From DAOUKH01 sp964291475 (GTDB lineage Bacteria; Chloroflexota; Dehalococcoidia; SHYB01), in the NCBI GenBank assembly GCA_964291475.2, contig OZ220071.1, forward strand, positions 19,104 to 83,103: 64,000 nucleotides of DNA, in the 5' to 3' direction. Below, piece after piece: positions 25,728-34,684 of the stretch. The first letter of the stretch is position 1, and every line of letters begins with the position of its first letter. The notes under the pieces were generated by a model, which was not told the DNA's origin, searched no databases, and saw only the letters and a list, made by a program, of their open reading frames with translations. A program made the translations under genes and the position numbers.

Positions 25728-26243
25728 ATGCTGCGCAACCGCATGCTGCAGAGAGGAACGGCACTAGCGGCCATCTTGGCGCTGTCGCTCGTCCTGGCTG
25801 CGTGCGGCGAGGAACCGACCCCGACACCCGCGCCCACGCCGACCGCCACCGCCACGCCCGAAGCGGAGCCCACGGCCGCCGATAACGCATCCGGAGAACC
25901 GGCCTCCACCCCCGACGACCCAATAGACCTCCCGGAACACATCCGCGAAAAGACCGCGCAACTCTGGGAGGTCTACAACGCTTACGACGCCGACGGACTC
26001 GAGGTCTTCTACGAGCCAAGCTACTGGGCGGAAGAAGAGAAAGAGGTCCGGTCAAACCTGCAGCCCTTCAGGAGCTTTAGCCTGGAAATCAGGGCAGAGG
26101 AGACGTCTCCCCCCACGGAAATCGAGCCGGGCAAGTGGGAGATCAAGCAGACCGCACGCTGGGACGGTGGTTCCGTGAAGATGGTATTCATTTACGAAGA
26201 GTTCGGGGGAGAGTGGCTGCTCACCCACGCGAAAAACGAATAG
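25728..26243 (+). CDS. Secreted lipoprotein with Thr/Pro-rich linker, unknown function
   Basis: 171 residues. A signal peptide ends in the lipobox LVLAAC, then a low-complexity linker rich in PTPTPAPTPTATATP, then a folded part of about 110 residues (IREKTAQLWEVYNAYDADGL, VFIYEEFGGEWLLTHAKNE) whose size and ending are like SnoaL/NTF2-type domains. The frame is open upstream, but ATG at 25728 has an AAGGAGGAGG site and places the signal peptide correctly. Such linkers are common in Chloroflexota surface lipoproteins. It sits between two paralogous membrane proteins on the same strand, with a terminator before it, so it is probably its own transcript. The 165 bases after it contain a hairpin at 26301-26324 without a T-run. 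Confidence 0.72.
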   Translation: MLRNRMLQRGTALAAILALSLVLAACGEEPTPTPAPTPTATATPEAEPTAADNASGEPASTPDDPIDLPEHIREKTAQLWEVYNAYDADGLEVFYEPSYWAEEEKEVRSNLQPFRSFSLEIRAEETSPPTEIEPGKWEIKQTARWDGGSVKMVFIYEEFGGEWLLTHAKNE

Positions 26244-26408
26244 ACCGGAACAACGGCGCAAGCGTCCCGGCGCCGTCTCCCACAGGCTGAGAGACCATAC
26301 CCCGAGCGGCTGCGTGCCGCCGGGACCCTCAGTCTCATTATGGCGAGTCTTTGCATTCTTGCTGCCACTTGGCATACACTCGCCTAAGTTCACATAAGGG
26401 GGGACGAC

Positions 26409-27125
26409 ATGACGGCAAACTCGGCGGCCGGTTGGGCTCTCATCATTGCTGTAGTTGTTGGAGTCATAGCGTCGTTGTTGACGCCGGGGGGACTGATAAT
26501 CGATTCCGTTGACTCGGCTGCCTTCTCGGAGGCGGCGGCCGCCTTGGGCGACAACTCGTCATTGGCCCAGGTCATGACGCTCCTGCTCGTCCTCAGCGTC
26601 CTGCTGTTTTGGTTCGGACTGCACAGTCTGCACCGGGCGTTCAGCGGCGATGCAATCATGGAGCGCATCTCCCGCTTCGCGCTGAACCTCTTCCTGCTTG
26701 GCTACGCCTTTCTCATCGTTGAGCTGAGCATCCGCCACGTCCTGACCCACGTCCTTGCGCACGGTGTCGGAGGCTCGGCCGCGGAAGAACAGGCGATGGC
26801 GACGACGCTCTTTGCGGCGGCGGCAGGCATTCACTTTGCCTTCATGTACGCGACTGCCATCGGTTCGACGATCTTCGGCTACACCTTGGCGCAGCGGAGT
26901 CCGGACATGAGCATCTACAAGCTCGCGTCCTTGGGCTTGGCGCTCACCGGCCTTGGCCTTTTCGTCGTGCTGATGATTGGGGAGCACGTGCCGGACGTAG
27001 ACCTGCACGGCATTGCCGTTGCCAGCAATATCGTGCTGTACTTCGGCTCCCTCTGCATCCTGGTCATCGCCAAGGGCATCCTCCAGGGTCGCCGGGAATA
27101 CGTGGGAGACGAAGCGGCGTCCTAA
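26409..27125 (+). CDS. Six-helix membrane protein, paralogue of 24807-25538
   Basis: A 238-residue protein with about six hydrophobic segments. It opens NSAAGWALIIAVVVGVIASLLTPGG, followed by the loop IDSVDSAAFSEAAAALGD that corresponds to IDPVDQTDYAASLGAFAD of the upstream paralogue. A GGGGGG run precedes ATG at 26409. It has no recognisable active site. The gene is followed by a strong terminator, so it is likely monocistronic. Presence of two diverged copies within 2 kb points to an old tandem duplication around, or before insertion of, the lipoprotein gene. Confidence 0.7.
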   Translation: MTANSAAGWALIIAVVVGVIASLLTPGGLIIDSVDSAAFSEAAAALGDNSSLAQVMTLLLVLSVLLFWFGLHSLHRAFSGDAIMERISRFALNLFLLGYAFLIVELSIRHVLTHVLAHGVGGSAAEEQAMATTLFAAAAGIHFAFMYATAIGSTIFGYTLAQRSPDMSIYKLASLGLALTGLGLFVVLMIGEHVPDVDLHGIAVASNIVLYFGSLCILVIAKGILQGRREYVGDEAAS

Positions 27126-27155
27126 GCCGCGCCTCCCCGCGGCGAGATAATCGGA

Positions 27156-27195
27156 AGCGGCAGGCCCGTTGCATGCGGCGTCGGCCTGCCGCTTT
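27156..27195 (+). terminator. Rho-independent-type terminator
   Basis: A perfect 12-base inverted repeat, AAGCGGCAGGCC (27156-27167) and GGCCTGCCGCTT (27184-27195), then TCGCTCC. It lies 30 bases after the membrane protein stop. Confidence 0.75.
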
Positions 27196-27278
27196 CGCTC
27201 CCTTGACCCCGGTCCGGGAACAAATCCGCGGTGGGCCGCGTCTCTACCATTAGAGACCCTTCCACCGAGGCGCGCCCA

Positions 27279-28436
27279 ATGAAGACCACGGCCAAGACCG
27301 CCTGCTTCTCCTTCTTCGCCATCGCGGCGATCCTTCTCCTCTCCGGCGCCTGCGAGGGCGATCCCGCACTCGGCAACGTGACGTGGGAAGCGCCCTCGGG
27401 CCGCGAGCCCAACGCCTCGGTAAAGGGATCCGTCACGTACCGCGAACGGCTGGCCTTGACGCCGGACGCAACCCTCATCGTCGAGTTGCGGGACGTCTCC
27501 CTCGCCGACGCTGCCGCTCCTCTCATCGCCCGCCAGACCATCTCCGGACCCGGTCAGGTCCCGATCGCCTTCGAGGTCCGCTACAACCGCCAGGACGTCA
27601 ACGCCCGGAACACCTACGGGGTGAGCGCCCGCATCGTCGAGTCCGACGGCCGCCTCGCCTTCACCAACGACACCGCCTACGACGTGATCACCGGCGGCAA
27701 CCCCGACAAGGTCGACATGCTCCTCGTTCTGGTGGAGCCCCCACCCGACCAGGTAGGAGATAACCAGGACTGGCGCACCTGGGTTGAGGTCCCCGCCCCC
27801 ATCCTCTGGGCCAACCTGATACCCAACGAGGCCGAGCACTTTCTGCGGATCGCCTTCTTGCAGTCCACCATCGAGGGCTGCGCCCGCCCCGGCAACCAGG
27901 GGTTGGAGGTAATCGGCGACGACATCGCCGCCCGGCTCACCCTGATGCAGCCGCCGTCCACTCCCTGGGCGATTCCCTGCCACGAGCAGGTTGTCGAGCT
28001 GGACGCCGTCGAGCCCATCTCCGAGCCGCTCGAGCCCGGCCGGACGTACCGCGTGCTCGTCAACGACCGGCTCGTCACCACCTTCAATCTGCCCGGCGCC
28101 GACCTGCCGCACACCTTCATCGCCGAGTCGCCCATCGAGCAGGCCGACGTGCTGGTCCTAGAGAGCTACCCGCCCCAGTACCAGCTTCGAGTCCTCTCCG
28201 CCTTGCCCAAGGGCAGCACCTGCTCGCAGTTCAACGGTTACGAAATCCGTCGTACGAACTCCGACCGCATCGAGGTGGTCATCACCCACCACGAGGTCGC
28301 CGACGCCGCGGCGCCATGCACCGCCGACTACCCCATCGTCGAGACCAACGTCCCGTTGGGCTCCGACTTCGAGTCCGGCGTCGAATACACGGTCCGCGTC
28401 AACGACGACGTCGTCACGTCATTCGTAGTCCAGTAG
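27279..28436 (+). CDS. Lipoprotein with YbaY/YscW-like domain
   Basis: 385 residues. A signal peptide ends in the lipobox LLLSGAC. Residues about 45-145 (VKGSVTYRERLALTPDATL, VELRDVSLADAAAPLIARQT, GQVPIAFEVRYN, TYGVSARIVESDGRLAFTND) follow the YbaY/YscW (pilotin-like) beta-sandwich pattern. The remaining 240 residues, after EPPPDQVGDNQDW, are beta-rich and hold four Cys, which could form disulfides; they are not recognised. Upstream codons are open from 27231, but ATG at 27279 begins the signal peptide. YbaY-type domains in E. coli-like species are about 190 residues, so this one carries a long extra part. It converges on the SDR gene with a 15-base gap. Confidence 0.68.
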   Translation: MKTTAKTACFSFFAIAAILLLSGACEGDPALGNVTWEAPSGREPNASVKGSVTYRERLALTPDATLIVELRDVSLADAAAPLIARQTISGPGQVPIAFEVRYNRQDVNARNTYGVSARIVESDGRLAFTNDTAYDVITGGNPDKVDMLLVLVEPPPDQVGDNQDWRTWVEVPAPILWANLIPNEAEHFLRIAFLQSTIEGCARPGNQGLEVIGDDIAARLTLMQPPSTPWAIPCHEQVVELDAVEPISEPLEPGRTYRVLVNDRLVTTFNLPGADLPHTFIAESPIEQADVLVLESYPPQYQLRVLSALPKGSTCSQFNGYEIRRTNSDRIEVVITHHEVADAAAPCTADYPIVETNVPLGSDFESGVEYTVRVNDDVVTSFVVQ

Positions 28437-28451
28437 GGGAGCGGCTTGCCG

Positions 28452-29264
28452 CTACCAGGGCATTTGGAGGCCGCCGTTGGGGCGGATGATCTGGCCGGTG
28501 AGGAAGTCGCCGGTCTGGGCGACGAGGTAGAGGATGGCGTGGGCGACGTGGTCGGGGTGGCCGACCATGCCGAGGGGGGTGTTCTCCTCGGCGGCCCTGA
28601 TGTAGGCCTCCTTGCGTGCCGGGACGTCCCGCGGTGCGGCGTCGCGCCAGTTGTGCTCGCTGAAGCCGGTGATGACCACGCCGGGGGCGATAGTGTTGAC
28701 GCGGACGCCGTGGGGCGCACCTTCCGCGGCGGCGGTCTTGCCGAGCATGGCGACGGCGGCCTTGGACATGCCGTAGAGGGCCGCGCCCGGGGCGCCGGGG
28801 AAGTCGATGATGCCCGAGGAGACGTTGACGATGTTGCCCGACTTCTGAGAAACCATCGCCTTCATGGCGTGCTTGACGCCGAAGAAGACGCCCTTGAGGT
28901 TGATGGCGAAGAGGTCGTCCATCATCTGCTCGGTGGTGTCGACGATCATGCTCTGCTGGGGGATGCCGGCGATGTTGCCCATGACGTCGAGGCGGCCGTG
29001 GTCGTTGACGGCCTTGGCGACGAGGGCCTCGACCTCGGACTCGTTGGTGACGTCGCAGCGCATGGTGGAGGCCTTGCCGCCGGCCTCCGCGACGAGGCGG
29101 GCGGTCTCTTGCAAGCCCGCTTCGTTGATGTCGACGAGGACGACGGTTGCGCCGGCCCGAGCGAGGACGATGCCGGTGCTTCGGCCCATGCCGCTGGCGG
29201 CGCCGGTGATGCAGGCGACCTGCCCGGAGAGATCGAAGAGCTTCGCGATGCCGGCGGCCGCCAT
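28452..29264 (-). CDS. Short-chain dehydrogenase/reductase (copy 1)
   Basis: A 270-residue classical SDR: TGAASGMGRSTG nucleotide-binding motif, NIAGIP, catalytic VNVSSG Ser, YGMSK Tyr/Lys pair and NTIAPGVV. Asp at VLVDIN favours NAD+ over NADP+. Substrate unknown. It is close to 80 percent identical by eye to the SDR at 38230, and the two share promoter sequence, so this is a recent duplication. ATG at 29264 follows GGGAG. It is divergent from the D-aminoacylase-family gene. Confidence 0.88.
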   Translation of the reverse strand: MAAAGIAKLFDLSGQVACITGAASGMGRSTGIVLARAGATVVLVDINEAGLQETARLVAEAGGKASTMRCDVTNESEVEALVAKAVNDHGRLDVMGNIAGIPQQSMIVDTTEQMMDDLFAINLKGVFFGVKHAMKAMVSQKSGNIVNVSSGIIDFPGAPGAALYGMSKAAVAMLGKTAAAEGAPHGVRVNTIAPGVVITGFSEHNWRDAAPRDVPARKEAYIRAAEENTPLGMVGHPDHVAHAILYLVAQTGDFLTGQIIRPNGGLQMPW

Positions 29265-29298
29265 AGGGGACTCCCGTGGAAGAAATGTGCGCCCGCTG

Positions 29299-29327
29299 AA
29301 TCTAGGCCGGGCCGCGCGGCAAGTCAA
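29299..29327 (-). promoter_or_regulatory. Sigma-70-type promoter of SDR copy 1
   Basis: Read on the minus strand: TTGACT (29327-29322), 17 bases, TAGATT (29304-29299), 34 bases before the ATG. The same boxes and spacing precede SDR copy 2 at 38160-38188, and the bases just after the -10 (CAGCGGGCGC) are also the same. Confidence 0.75.
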
Positions 29328-29395
29328 ACCGCACCGGTTCCCCCAAGTTCGCTACAATAGCGGCCTCTTTCCATAGGCGCCGCGGGGAGGATGTC

Positions 29396-31090
29396 ATGGC
29401 GAACGATCTACTGATCAAGAACGGCCTCATCGTCGACGGAACGGGCGCGGAACCGCGCCACGGCGACGTGGCGGTCCGCAATGGGCGGATCGTAGAGGCG
29501 GGCGACGCCAATGGGAGCGCGTCCAAGGTCATCGACGCCGACGGCCTGGCCGTGGCCCCCGGCTTCTGGGACGTGCACACCCACTACGACGCGCAGTTCC
29601 TGTGGGACCCCATCGCTACGTCGTCGTCGTGGCACGGCGTTACCAGCGTGATCATGGGCAACTGCGGGATCACGCTCGCGCCGTGCAAGGAGGAGGACCA
29701 GGACTATCTGATCCGCATGCTGGCGCATGTGGAGGCGATGGACGAAAAGGTGGTGTCGACGACGCTGCCCTGGGAGTGGGGCGACTACGCCGCCTTCCTG
29801 CGCGCGCTTGAGCCCCGGCTCGGACTCAACGCGGCGACATTCGTGGGGCACTCGACGCTGCGGCGGAATGCGATGGGGCCGGAGTGCGCACAGCGCGCCG
29901 CGACGGACGAAGAGGTCGCGCGCATGAAGCAGCAGCTTCGGGAATCGGTGGAGGCCGGCGCGCTCGGCTTCTCGACAGCACGGGTGGCGACGCACTGGGA
30001 CGGCGACGGAAACCCCGTCCCGAGCCGGGTGGCCGACCTCTCCGAGGTCTATGAGCTTGCCGCGACGCTCGGGGAGATGAACAAGGGGATCGTGCAGCTC
30101 GCGGTGGGGTCGGATTTCAACAAGTACACCGATGAGGGACGGGAGCGGCTCGCCAAGCTGATGCGGGTGAGCGGGCGGCCGGTCATCATCAACTCGGTGG
30201 CGCAGACGACGACCAACGTGGAAGGCTGGCGAGAAGTGCTGGACTGGATGGCCTCGATGCGCGCCGAGGGCGGCAAGATCATCGGGCTGGGGAACGTCGT
30301 GCCGAACCGGCGCGAGTTCAACATGCGCTACACGGACTTCTTCGACCGCTACCCGCTCTGGCTGAAGCTCTCGATGGAGACGTTCGAGGAGAAGATGCGG
30401 CTGCTCGCCGACCCGGCGTACCGGGCGCGGCTGCGCGAGGACACGGAGAACGTCACCGACACCTTCTTCCTGCAAAACCCGATCAAGTGGGACCTGGTGA
30501 CGCTGGTGAAGGCGAAGACGCAGCGCTGGAAGCGGTTCGAGGGGGTGGGCCTGCAGGCGATCGGCGAGGCGCTGGGCGTTCACCCGACCGAAGCGCTCTT
30601 CGACATCTCGGTCAGCGAGGACCTCGACACGCAGTTCTGTCAGACGGGGAACCGCAACCCGGACGAGGCGGCGCAGATGGCGATCCTCCGCGCCCCGGAT
30701 ATGATCCCGGAGCAGTCGGACGCGGGGGCGCACGTCATCACGGAGAACAACACCGGCTTCCCCAGCCATCTGCTCGGTTACTGGGTGCGCGAGCGGGGGG
30801 CGCTGAGCCTCCAGGAGGCGGTGCAGCGCATGACGTCGGTGCCCGCGGGACAGTTCGGGGCGACCGACCGGGGCGTGCTCGCGCCGGGGATGGCGGCGGA
30901 CGTCGTGGTCTTCGACCCCGATACCATCGCCGCCGGCGACCCCGAGTTCGCCGACGATCTGCCCGCCGGCGGACGGCGCCTGGTGCAGCGCGGCACGGGG
31001 ATCGCGTACACCATCGTGAACGGCGAGGTCACGCTGGACCACGGCGAGTACACCGGGACGCGGGCCGGGCAGACGCTGCGGCGGGGCTAG
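29396..31090 (+). CDS. N-acyl-D-amino-acid deacylase-type amidohydrolase
   Basis: A 564-residue amidohydrolase-superfamily protein. It opens with DLLIKNGLIVDGTG, then the metal motif GFWDVHTHYDAQFLWDP, a further Cys/His site in IMGNCGITLAPCK and THWDGDGNPVPSR, and ends with the ADVVVFDPDTIA/GVLAPGMAAD segment. This is the D-aminoacylase/dihydroorotase-like (amidohydrolase 3) arrangement, hydrolysing N-acylated amino acids or other amides. An ATG at 29396 has GGGGAGG. A TACAAT -10-like box at 29353-29358 lies 37 bases upstream, back to back with the SDR promoter. True substrate unknown. Confidence 0.82.
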   Translation: MANDLLIKNGLIVDGTGAEPRHGDVAVRNGRIVEAGDANGSASKVIDADGLAVAPGFWDVHTHYDAQFLWDPIATSSSWHGVTSVIMGNCGITLAPCKEEDQDYLIRMLAHVEAMDEKVVSTTLPWEWGDYAAFLRALEPRLGLNAATFVGHSTLRRNAMGPECAQRAATDEEVARMKQQLRESVEAGALGFSTARVATHWDGDGNPVPSRVADLSEVYELAATLGEMNKGIVQLAVGSDFNKYTDEGRERLAKLMRVSGRPVIINSVAQTTTNVEGWREVLDWMASMRAEGGKIIGLGNVVPNRREFNMRYTDFFDRYPLWLKLSMETFEEKMRLLADPAYRARLREDTENVTDTFFLQNPIKWDLVTLVKAKTQRWKRFEGVGLQAIGEALGVHPTEALFDISVSEDLDTQFCQTGNRNPDEAAQMAILRAPDMIPEQSDAGAHVITENNTGFPSHLLGYWVRERGALSLQEAVQRMTSVPAGQFGATDRGVLAPGMAADVVVFDPDTIAAGDPEFADDLPAGGRRLVQRGTGIAYTIVNGEVTLDHGEYTGTRAGQTLRRG

Positions 31091-32187
31091 ACGCCGGGCA
31101 CGTCGATCTTGTAGAGCCGCGCGGCGTTGTCGCGGGTGACCTTGCGGGCGGTCTCCGGCCCGACGATGGCCTCCAATTCCTTCACCGCCTCGCGGGAGTG
31201 GGGGAAGACGCCGTCGCCGTGGGGGTAGTCGCTGGCCCACATGACGTTGCCGGCGCCGATGTCTTCGAGCATCTTCACGCCGACCCAATCGTCCTCGAAG
31301 GTGGCGTAGACCTGGCGGCGGAAAAAGTCGCTGGGCTTCTCTTGTAGCTTGAAGTCGTTGACGCGGAAGCCGTGCTTCTCCTGCACCTGGTCCATGCGCT
31401 GCACGACGTAGGGGAGCCAGCCGATGCCGGACTCGCCGAGGACGAGGTTGAAGCCGGGGTTCTCGGCCAGCGCGCCGCTGAAAATCATGATGGTGAGGGC
31501 CTCGTCCATCTGCATCTGGCAGATCGAGGTATAGGCGGAGGTGACCCACGAGCCTAGCTCGACGCGCAGGCGCTCGGTGCCGCCGCCGAGGTGGACGCTG
31601 ACGGGGAGGCCGGTCTCGCCGGCGGCCTGCCAGAGCGGCGCCCAGCTCTGGACGTAGGCGTGGTCGAAGGGGTCGGTGCGCACCCAGTCGAAGAAGTTGA
31701 GGAGCGCGCCGCGCATGCCCATGGAGGCCAACCGGCGGAGCTCGTTGGCGGCGGCCTCGCCGTCGTGCGAGGGGAGGTAGCCGAGGGCGCAGAGGCGCTC
31801 CGGCGCCGCGGCGTTGAACTCGGCGGCCCAGTCGTTGTAGGCGGCGAGGACGGCGAACTTGAGCTCGGGGTCGGGGATGGGCCAGCGCAGGGGGCCGTAC
31901 ATGACGTGGGTGTGGACGCCGTCGAGGTCCATGTCCTCGAGGCGGAGGGACGGGGTCGAGGGGCGGCGGCCGTCGTCGTCGGGGCCGGCGGCCTTGCCGT
32001 CGAGCCAGCCGAGGCTGCCGCTCGGCCCGAGCGCCGCGCCGTCGATCTGCCACTGCTTGCCGCCATTGACGTCGACGACGCGCGGGGCATGGTCGCGGTA
32101 GCGGGAGGGCAGGCGCTCCGTCCAGAGGTCGGGCGGGAGGGTGTGCATGTCGAGATGGTCGTCGGCGGAGACGATGACGGCGTCCAT
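31087..32187 (-). CDS. Amidohydrolase family 2 (ACMSD-like) metal-dependent hydrolase
   Basis: A 366-residue TIM-barrel hydrolase. The N-terminal metal motif appears as VSADDHLDMH, with a likely metal-binding GLPVSVHLGG in mid-barrel and MWASDYPHGDGVFPHS at the C-terminus (catalytic Asp in SDYPH). Family members act as decarboxylases or hydratases of aromatic breakdown products as well as hydrolases. ATG at 32187 follows AAGGAGAAGCC. It converges with the deacylase gene, overlapping by 4 bases at their stops (CTAG). It could belong functionally to the neighbouring Rieske/flavin-type catabolic genes, but that is inference. Confidence 0.8.
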   Translation of the reverse strand: MDAVIVSADDHLDMHTLPPDLWTERLPSRYRDHAPRVVDVNGGKQWQIDGAALGPSGSLGWLDGKAAGPDDDGRRPSTPSLRLEDMDLDGVHTHVMYGPLRWPIPDPELKFAVLAAYNDWAAEFNAAAPERLCALGYLPSHDGEAAANELRRLASMGMRGALLNFFDWVRTDPFDHAYVQSWAPLWQAAGETGLPVSVHLGGGTERLRVELGSWVTSAYTSICQMQMDEALTIMIFSGALAENPGFNLVLGESGIGWLPYVVQRMDQVQEKHGFRVNDFKLQEKPSDFFRRQVYATFEDDWVGVKMLEDIGAGNVMWASDYPHGDGVFPHSREAVKELEAIVGPETARKVTRDNAARLYKIDVPGV

Positions 32188-32284
32188 GATGGCTTCTCCT
32201 TGGACTACTTCGGCGGACGCGGCTGACGATAGGCGGCGGGCCGACGTTCGTCAATCGGGCGCCGACGCGCCCTGCGGGCGCGTG

Positions 32285-32320
32285 CCCTCTCTCAATCTCC
32301 CCCAGAGGGGGAGAGGCCGG
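32285..32320 (+). repeat. Dispersed palindromic repeat, family A
   Basis: CTCCCCC-AGAG-GGGGGAG-like hairpin framed by a CTCTCAA arm, in the 211-base gap between the amidohydrolase and EthD-like genes. Other copies are at 37084, 37301, 39177, 51593 (inverted) and 60329 (inverted). Confidence 0.7.
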
Positions 32321-32398
32321 AAGGAACTCGCCCGCAGGACGGGTGTTGGACTAAGATTTTGGACGGCTTGCCACAGGCCGAGCCGACAGGAGGGGAGC

Positions 32399-32764
32399 AT
32401 GCCGAAGGGAATCTTTCTGGCCTACACCAACTGCGTGGAGCGGGGACGCGACGAGGAGTTCAACCGCTGGTACACGCACACGCACCTGCCCGACTTGTTG
32501 AAGGCGCAGGGGGTGGTGAGCGCGCGGCGTTTCCTTAATCTCAACCCGGGGGTGGGGCCGTCGCAGTACCTGGCGCTGTACGAGATCGAGAGCGACGACA
32601 TCCAAGCATCGATCGCCGACCTCAAGGCGCACGCCCGCGCATCGTTCCCCAAGGGGCGGCACGTGGACTTCCTGACGGTCGGGGCGCTGCACTCGTTCCA
32701 GGAGATCGAGCCGGAGTTGTTGGAGCCGTTGGAGGTGGTCGACTATCCGCGTACGGCGCGGTAG
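32399..32764 (+). CDS. EthD-like dimeric alpha-beta barrel protein
   Basis: A 121-residue protein beginning MPKGIFLAYTNCVERGRDEE, then EFNRWYTHTHLPDLLKAQGV and a beta strand SARRFLNL. The N-x-W-Y-x-x-x-H-x-P-D-L pattern is the hallmark of EthD and related dimeric ferredoxin-like proteins, often found beside mono-oxygenases and dehydrogenases. Start is ATG at 32399 with AGGAGGGG; the longer open frame upstream lies in repeat sequence. Its neighbours suggest a role in a catabolic pathway, but no reaction is assigned. Confidence 0.75.
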   Translation: MPKGIFLAYTNCVERGRDEEFNRWYTHTHLPDLLKAQGVVSARRFLNLNPGVGPSQYLALYEIESDDIQASIADLKAHARASFPKGRHVDFLTVGALHSFQEIEPELLEPLEVVDYPRTAR

Positions 32765-32783
32765 GGGTGGCGCGGACTTCTAT

Positions 32784-32842
32784 GGCCCGTGGCGGCCGTA
32801 AGGGGGCCCCTCATCTCAATCTTCTCCCGTGGGGAGAAGAGG
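32784..32842 (+). repeat. Composite dispersed repeat (family B, about 60 bases)
   Basis: GGCCCGTGGCGG, a GGGGCCCC-centred part ending CTCATCTCAAT, then the hairpin CTTCTCCC-GTG-GGGAGAAG. A similar unit is at 37219-37275 and an inverted one at 51643-51706. A family A-like hairpin (CCCTCCC-AGA-GGGAGGG) follows at 32889-32919. Together they fill most of the 242-base gap before the next gene. Confidence 0.65.
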
Positions 32843-33006
32843 CGAGACCTCCCCGCCCGCCCGACGCGTCCACGGGGTGTGTGCCCGCCCTCAATCCCTC
32901 CCAGAGGGAGGGAGGCTTAAGGTCGGGCGGGTGGTCATTGGTAGGGCAATCGGGTAGGGTTCGGGCCGTTGCGCCGGGACGGAGCCGGCGGACGGGAGGA
33001 AGGGCG

Positions 33007-33495
33007 ATGAGCGACGAGATGAGCAGAATCGAAGCGCTGGAGCGGCGCGTGAAGGAGTTGGAGGACAAGGAGGCGATCCGGGACGTCCTCGCCCGCTACG
33101 GCTTCACCGCCGACCTGGGGCTTTCGCAGGACTGGGTCGACGTGTGGACGGAGGAGGGGGTCTACGACCTGGGCCCCGACGACAAGGCGGCGGGCTCCGA
33201 CGCGCTGTTCCACGACATCATCACCAATCCCACGGGGCACAAGACCATCGAGAACCGCTCCCAGCACACGGTGGTAAACCACTTCATCCGCGTCGACGGC
33301 GACACGGCGTGGGCCGAGGCCTATTCCATCGTGTTCGTGCGCGGCGACGAGGGGTACTACCCCTGGACGTGCGGCTACAATCACTTCGAATTCGAACGGA
33401 AGGACGGCCGGTGGCGCCTGGCGCTCCGGCTGCGGCGCCCCGTCGGCGGCGACGAGTGGGGCGGCAAGGTGATCAAGGCGTTCGCCGGCGCGTAG
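33007..33495 (+). CDS. SnoaL-like/NTF2-fold protein
   Basis: A 162-residue protein. Its first 25 residues (MSRIEALERRVKELEDKEA) look like a coiled-coil helix, then IRDVLARYGFTADLG, VDVWTEEGVYDLG and the C-terminal HFEFERKDGRWRLALRLRRPV typical of the SnoaL-like aromatic-ring hydroxylase/isomerase accessory family. Such domains act as cyclases, isomerases or dehydratases on diffusible substrates. ATG at 33007 has GGAGGAAGGG. It precedes the flavin monooxygenase gene by 31 bases and they probably form one operon. Confidence 0.78.
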   Translation: MSDEMSRIEALERRVKELEDKEAIRDVLARYGFTADLGLSQDWVDVWTEEGVYDLGPDDKAAGSDALFHDIITNPTGHKTIENRSQHTVVNHFIRVDGDTAWAEAYSIVFVRGDEGYYPWTCGYNHFEFERKDGRWRLALRLRRPVGGDEWGGKVIKAFAGA

Positions 33496-33526
33496 CGGCG
33501 AGAGAGACAGAGAAGGAGCGCGACGT

Positions 33527-34675
33527 ATGAAACTCGACCTGCTGTACGAGATCGAGGTGGAGAAGCCCTGGCCGGAGGGCCAGCGGAAGGCTGAGCAGCA
33601 GGCCTACTGGGAGGCCTTGGAGCAGATCGAGCGGGCCGACGAGGCCGGCTTCAACATCGTGTGGATGGTGGAACACCACTTCCGCGTGGAGCGCTCGCAC
33701 TGCTCGGGGCCGGAGGTCTTCCTCGGCGCGGCGGCGATGCGGACGAAGAACATCCGCATGGGCCACGGCGTCGTGCTGCTGCCCAAGCCGTTCAACCACC
33801 CGGTGCGGGTCGCCGAGCGCGCCGCCGTCCTCGACATCCTGTCGAACGGCCGCGTCGAGCTGGCCACCGGGCGCTCCACCCCGTACGAGCAGGATGGGTT
33901 CGACGTCCCGTTCGCGGAGTCACGCGAGATGTGGGAAGAGGCGATCCGGATGCTCCCCGATATCTGGACGCAGGACACCTTCTCGCACGAGGGGAAGTAT
34001 TGGAAAGTCCGTGAACGCGCGGTGCTTCCCAAGCCGGTGCAGGAGCCCCATCCGGCGCTGTGGGTGGCGGCGTCGAGCGACGACAGCTATCCCAAGGCGG
34101 GCGAGAACGGCCTGGGGGTGCTGAGTCTATCGATCCTGGTGCCGCTGGAGAAGCTGGGGGAGCGCATCGCGACCTACCGCGACGCCATCAAGCGGGCGAA
34201 GCCCATCGGGAAGTTCGTCAACAACCGGCTGGCGGCGTACACCCTCGTTCACTGCGCCGAGACCAACGCGAAGGCGATCGAGAATGGCGGCATGAAGGCC
34301 TGCCACTGGTGGTACCAGCACCTGGCCGAGGTCACGCTGAAGTGGGAGGGGCCGATCATGAAGGCCCAGGCCGAGGCGTCGGGGGACGTGACGGCGATCG
34401 GCGGCGTCCAGGCGCGGCTGGAGGACATGGAGCGGCAGGCGCGCGGCGAGTTCGACGTCGGCGAGTACGACCGGCAGAACATGGTCGTGGTCGGCGACCC
34501 GGACACGATCCTGCGCAAGCTCGAAAGCTACGAAGAGATCGACGTCGACAACCTGATCTGCCTCATGCAGTTCGGCGGCATCAAGCACCCGGACATCCTC
34601 AAGAGCATCGAGCTCATGGGCAAGTACGTGATCCCGGAGCTGAAGAAGCGGGAGAAGAAGCCGGCGGCCGTGTAA
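33527..34675 (+). CDS. Luciferase-like (LLM class) flavin-dependent monooxygenase
   Basis: A 382-residue bacterial-luciferase-fold protein: GFNIVWMVEHHFRV, IRMGHGVVLLPKPFNHPVRVAE, LDILSNGRVELATGRS and ALWVAASSD are the conserved elements around the flavin. Such enzymes use reduced FMN/F420 made by a separate reductase to oxygenate organic substrates. An AAGGAGCG site precedes ATG at 33527. It is directly downstream of the SnoaL-like gene, which fits a two-step breakdown pathway. Expanded LLM families are known from SAR202-type Chloroflexota. Substrate unknown. Confidence 0.85.
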   Translation: MKLDLLYEIEVEKPWPEGQRKAEQQAYWEALEQIERADEAGFNIVWMVEHHFRVERSHCSGPEVFLGAAAMRTKNIRMGHGVVLLPKPFNHPVRVAERAAVLDILSNGRVELATGRSTPYEQDGFDVPFAESREMWEEAIRMLPDIWTQDTFSHEGKYWKVRERAVLPKPVQEPHPALWVAASSDDSYPKAGENGLGVLSLSILVPLEKLGERIATYRDAIKRAKPIGKFVNNRLAAYTLVHCAETNAKAIENGGMKACHWWYQHLAEVTLKWEGPIMKAQAEASGDVTAIGGVQARLEDMERQARGEFDVGEYDRQNMVVVGDPDTILRKLESYEEIDVDNLICLMQFGGIKHPDILKSIELMGKYVIPELKKREKKPAAV

Positions 34676-34684
34676 AGGCGGGGG

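Noticed and set aside
26301..26324. Strong GC hairpin after the lipoprotein gene
   Set aside because: Not called as a terminator because there is no T-run and one bulged base; it may be a minor repeat.
29408..32254. 948-codon minus-strand open frame
   Set aside because: Antisense to the deacylase-family gene and out of frame with the amidohydrolase; its Arg/His/Pro-rich translation is typical of high-GC shadows.
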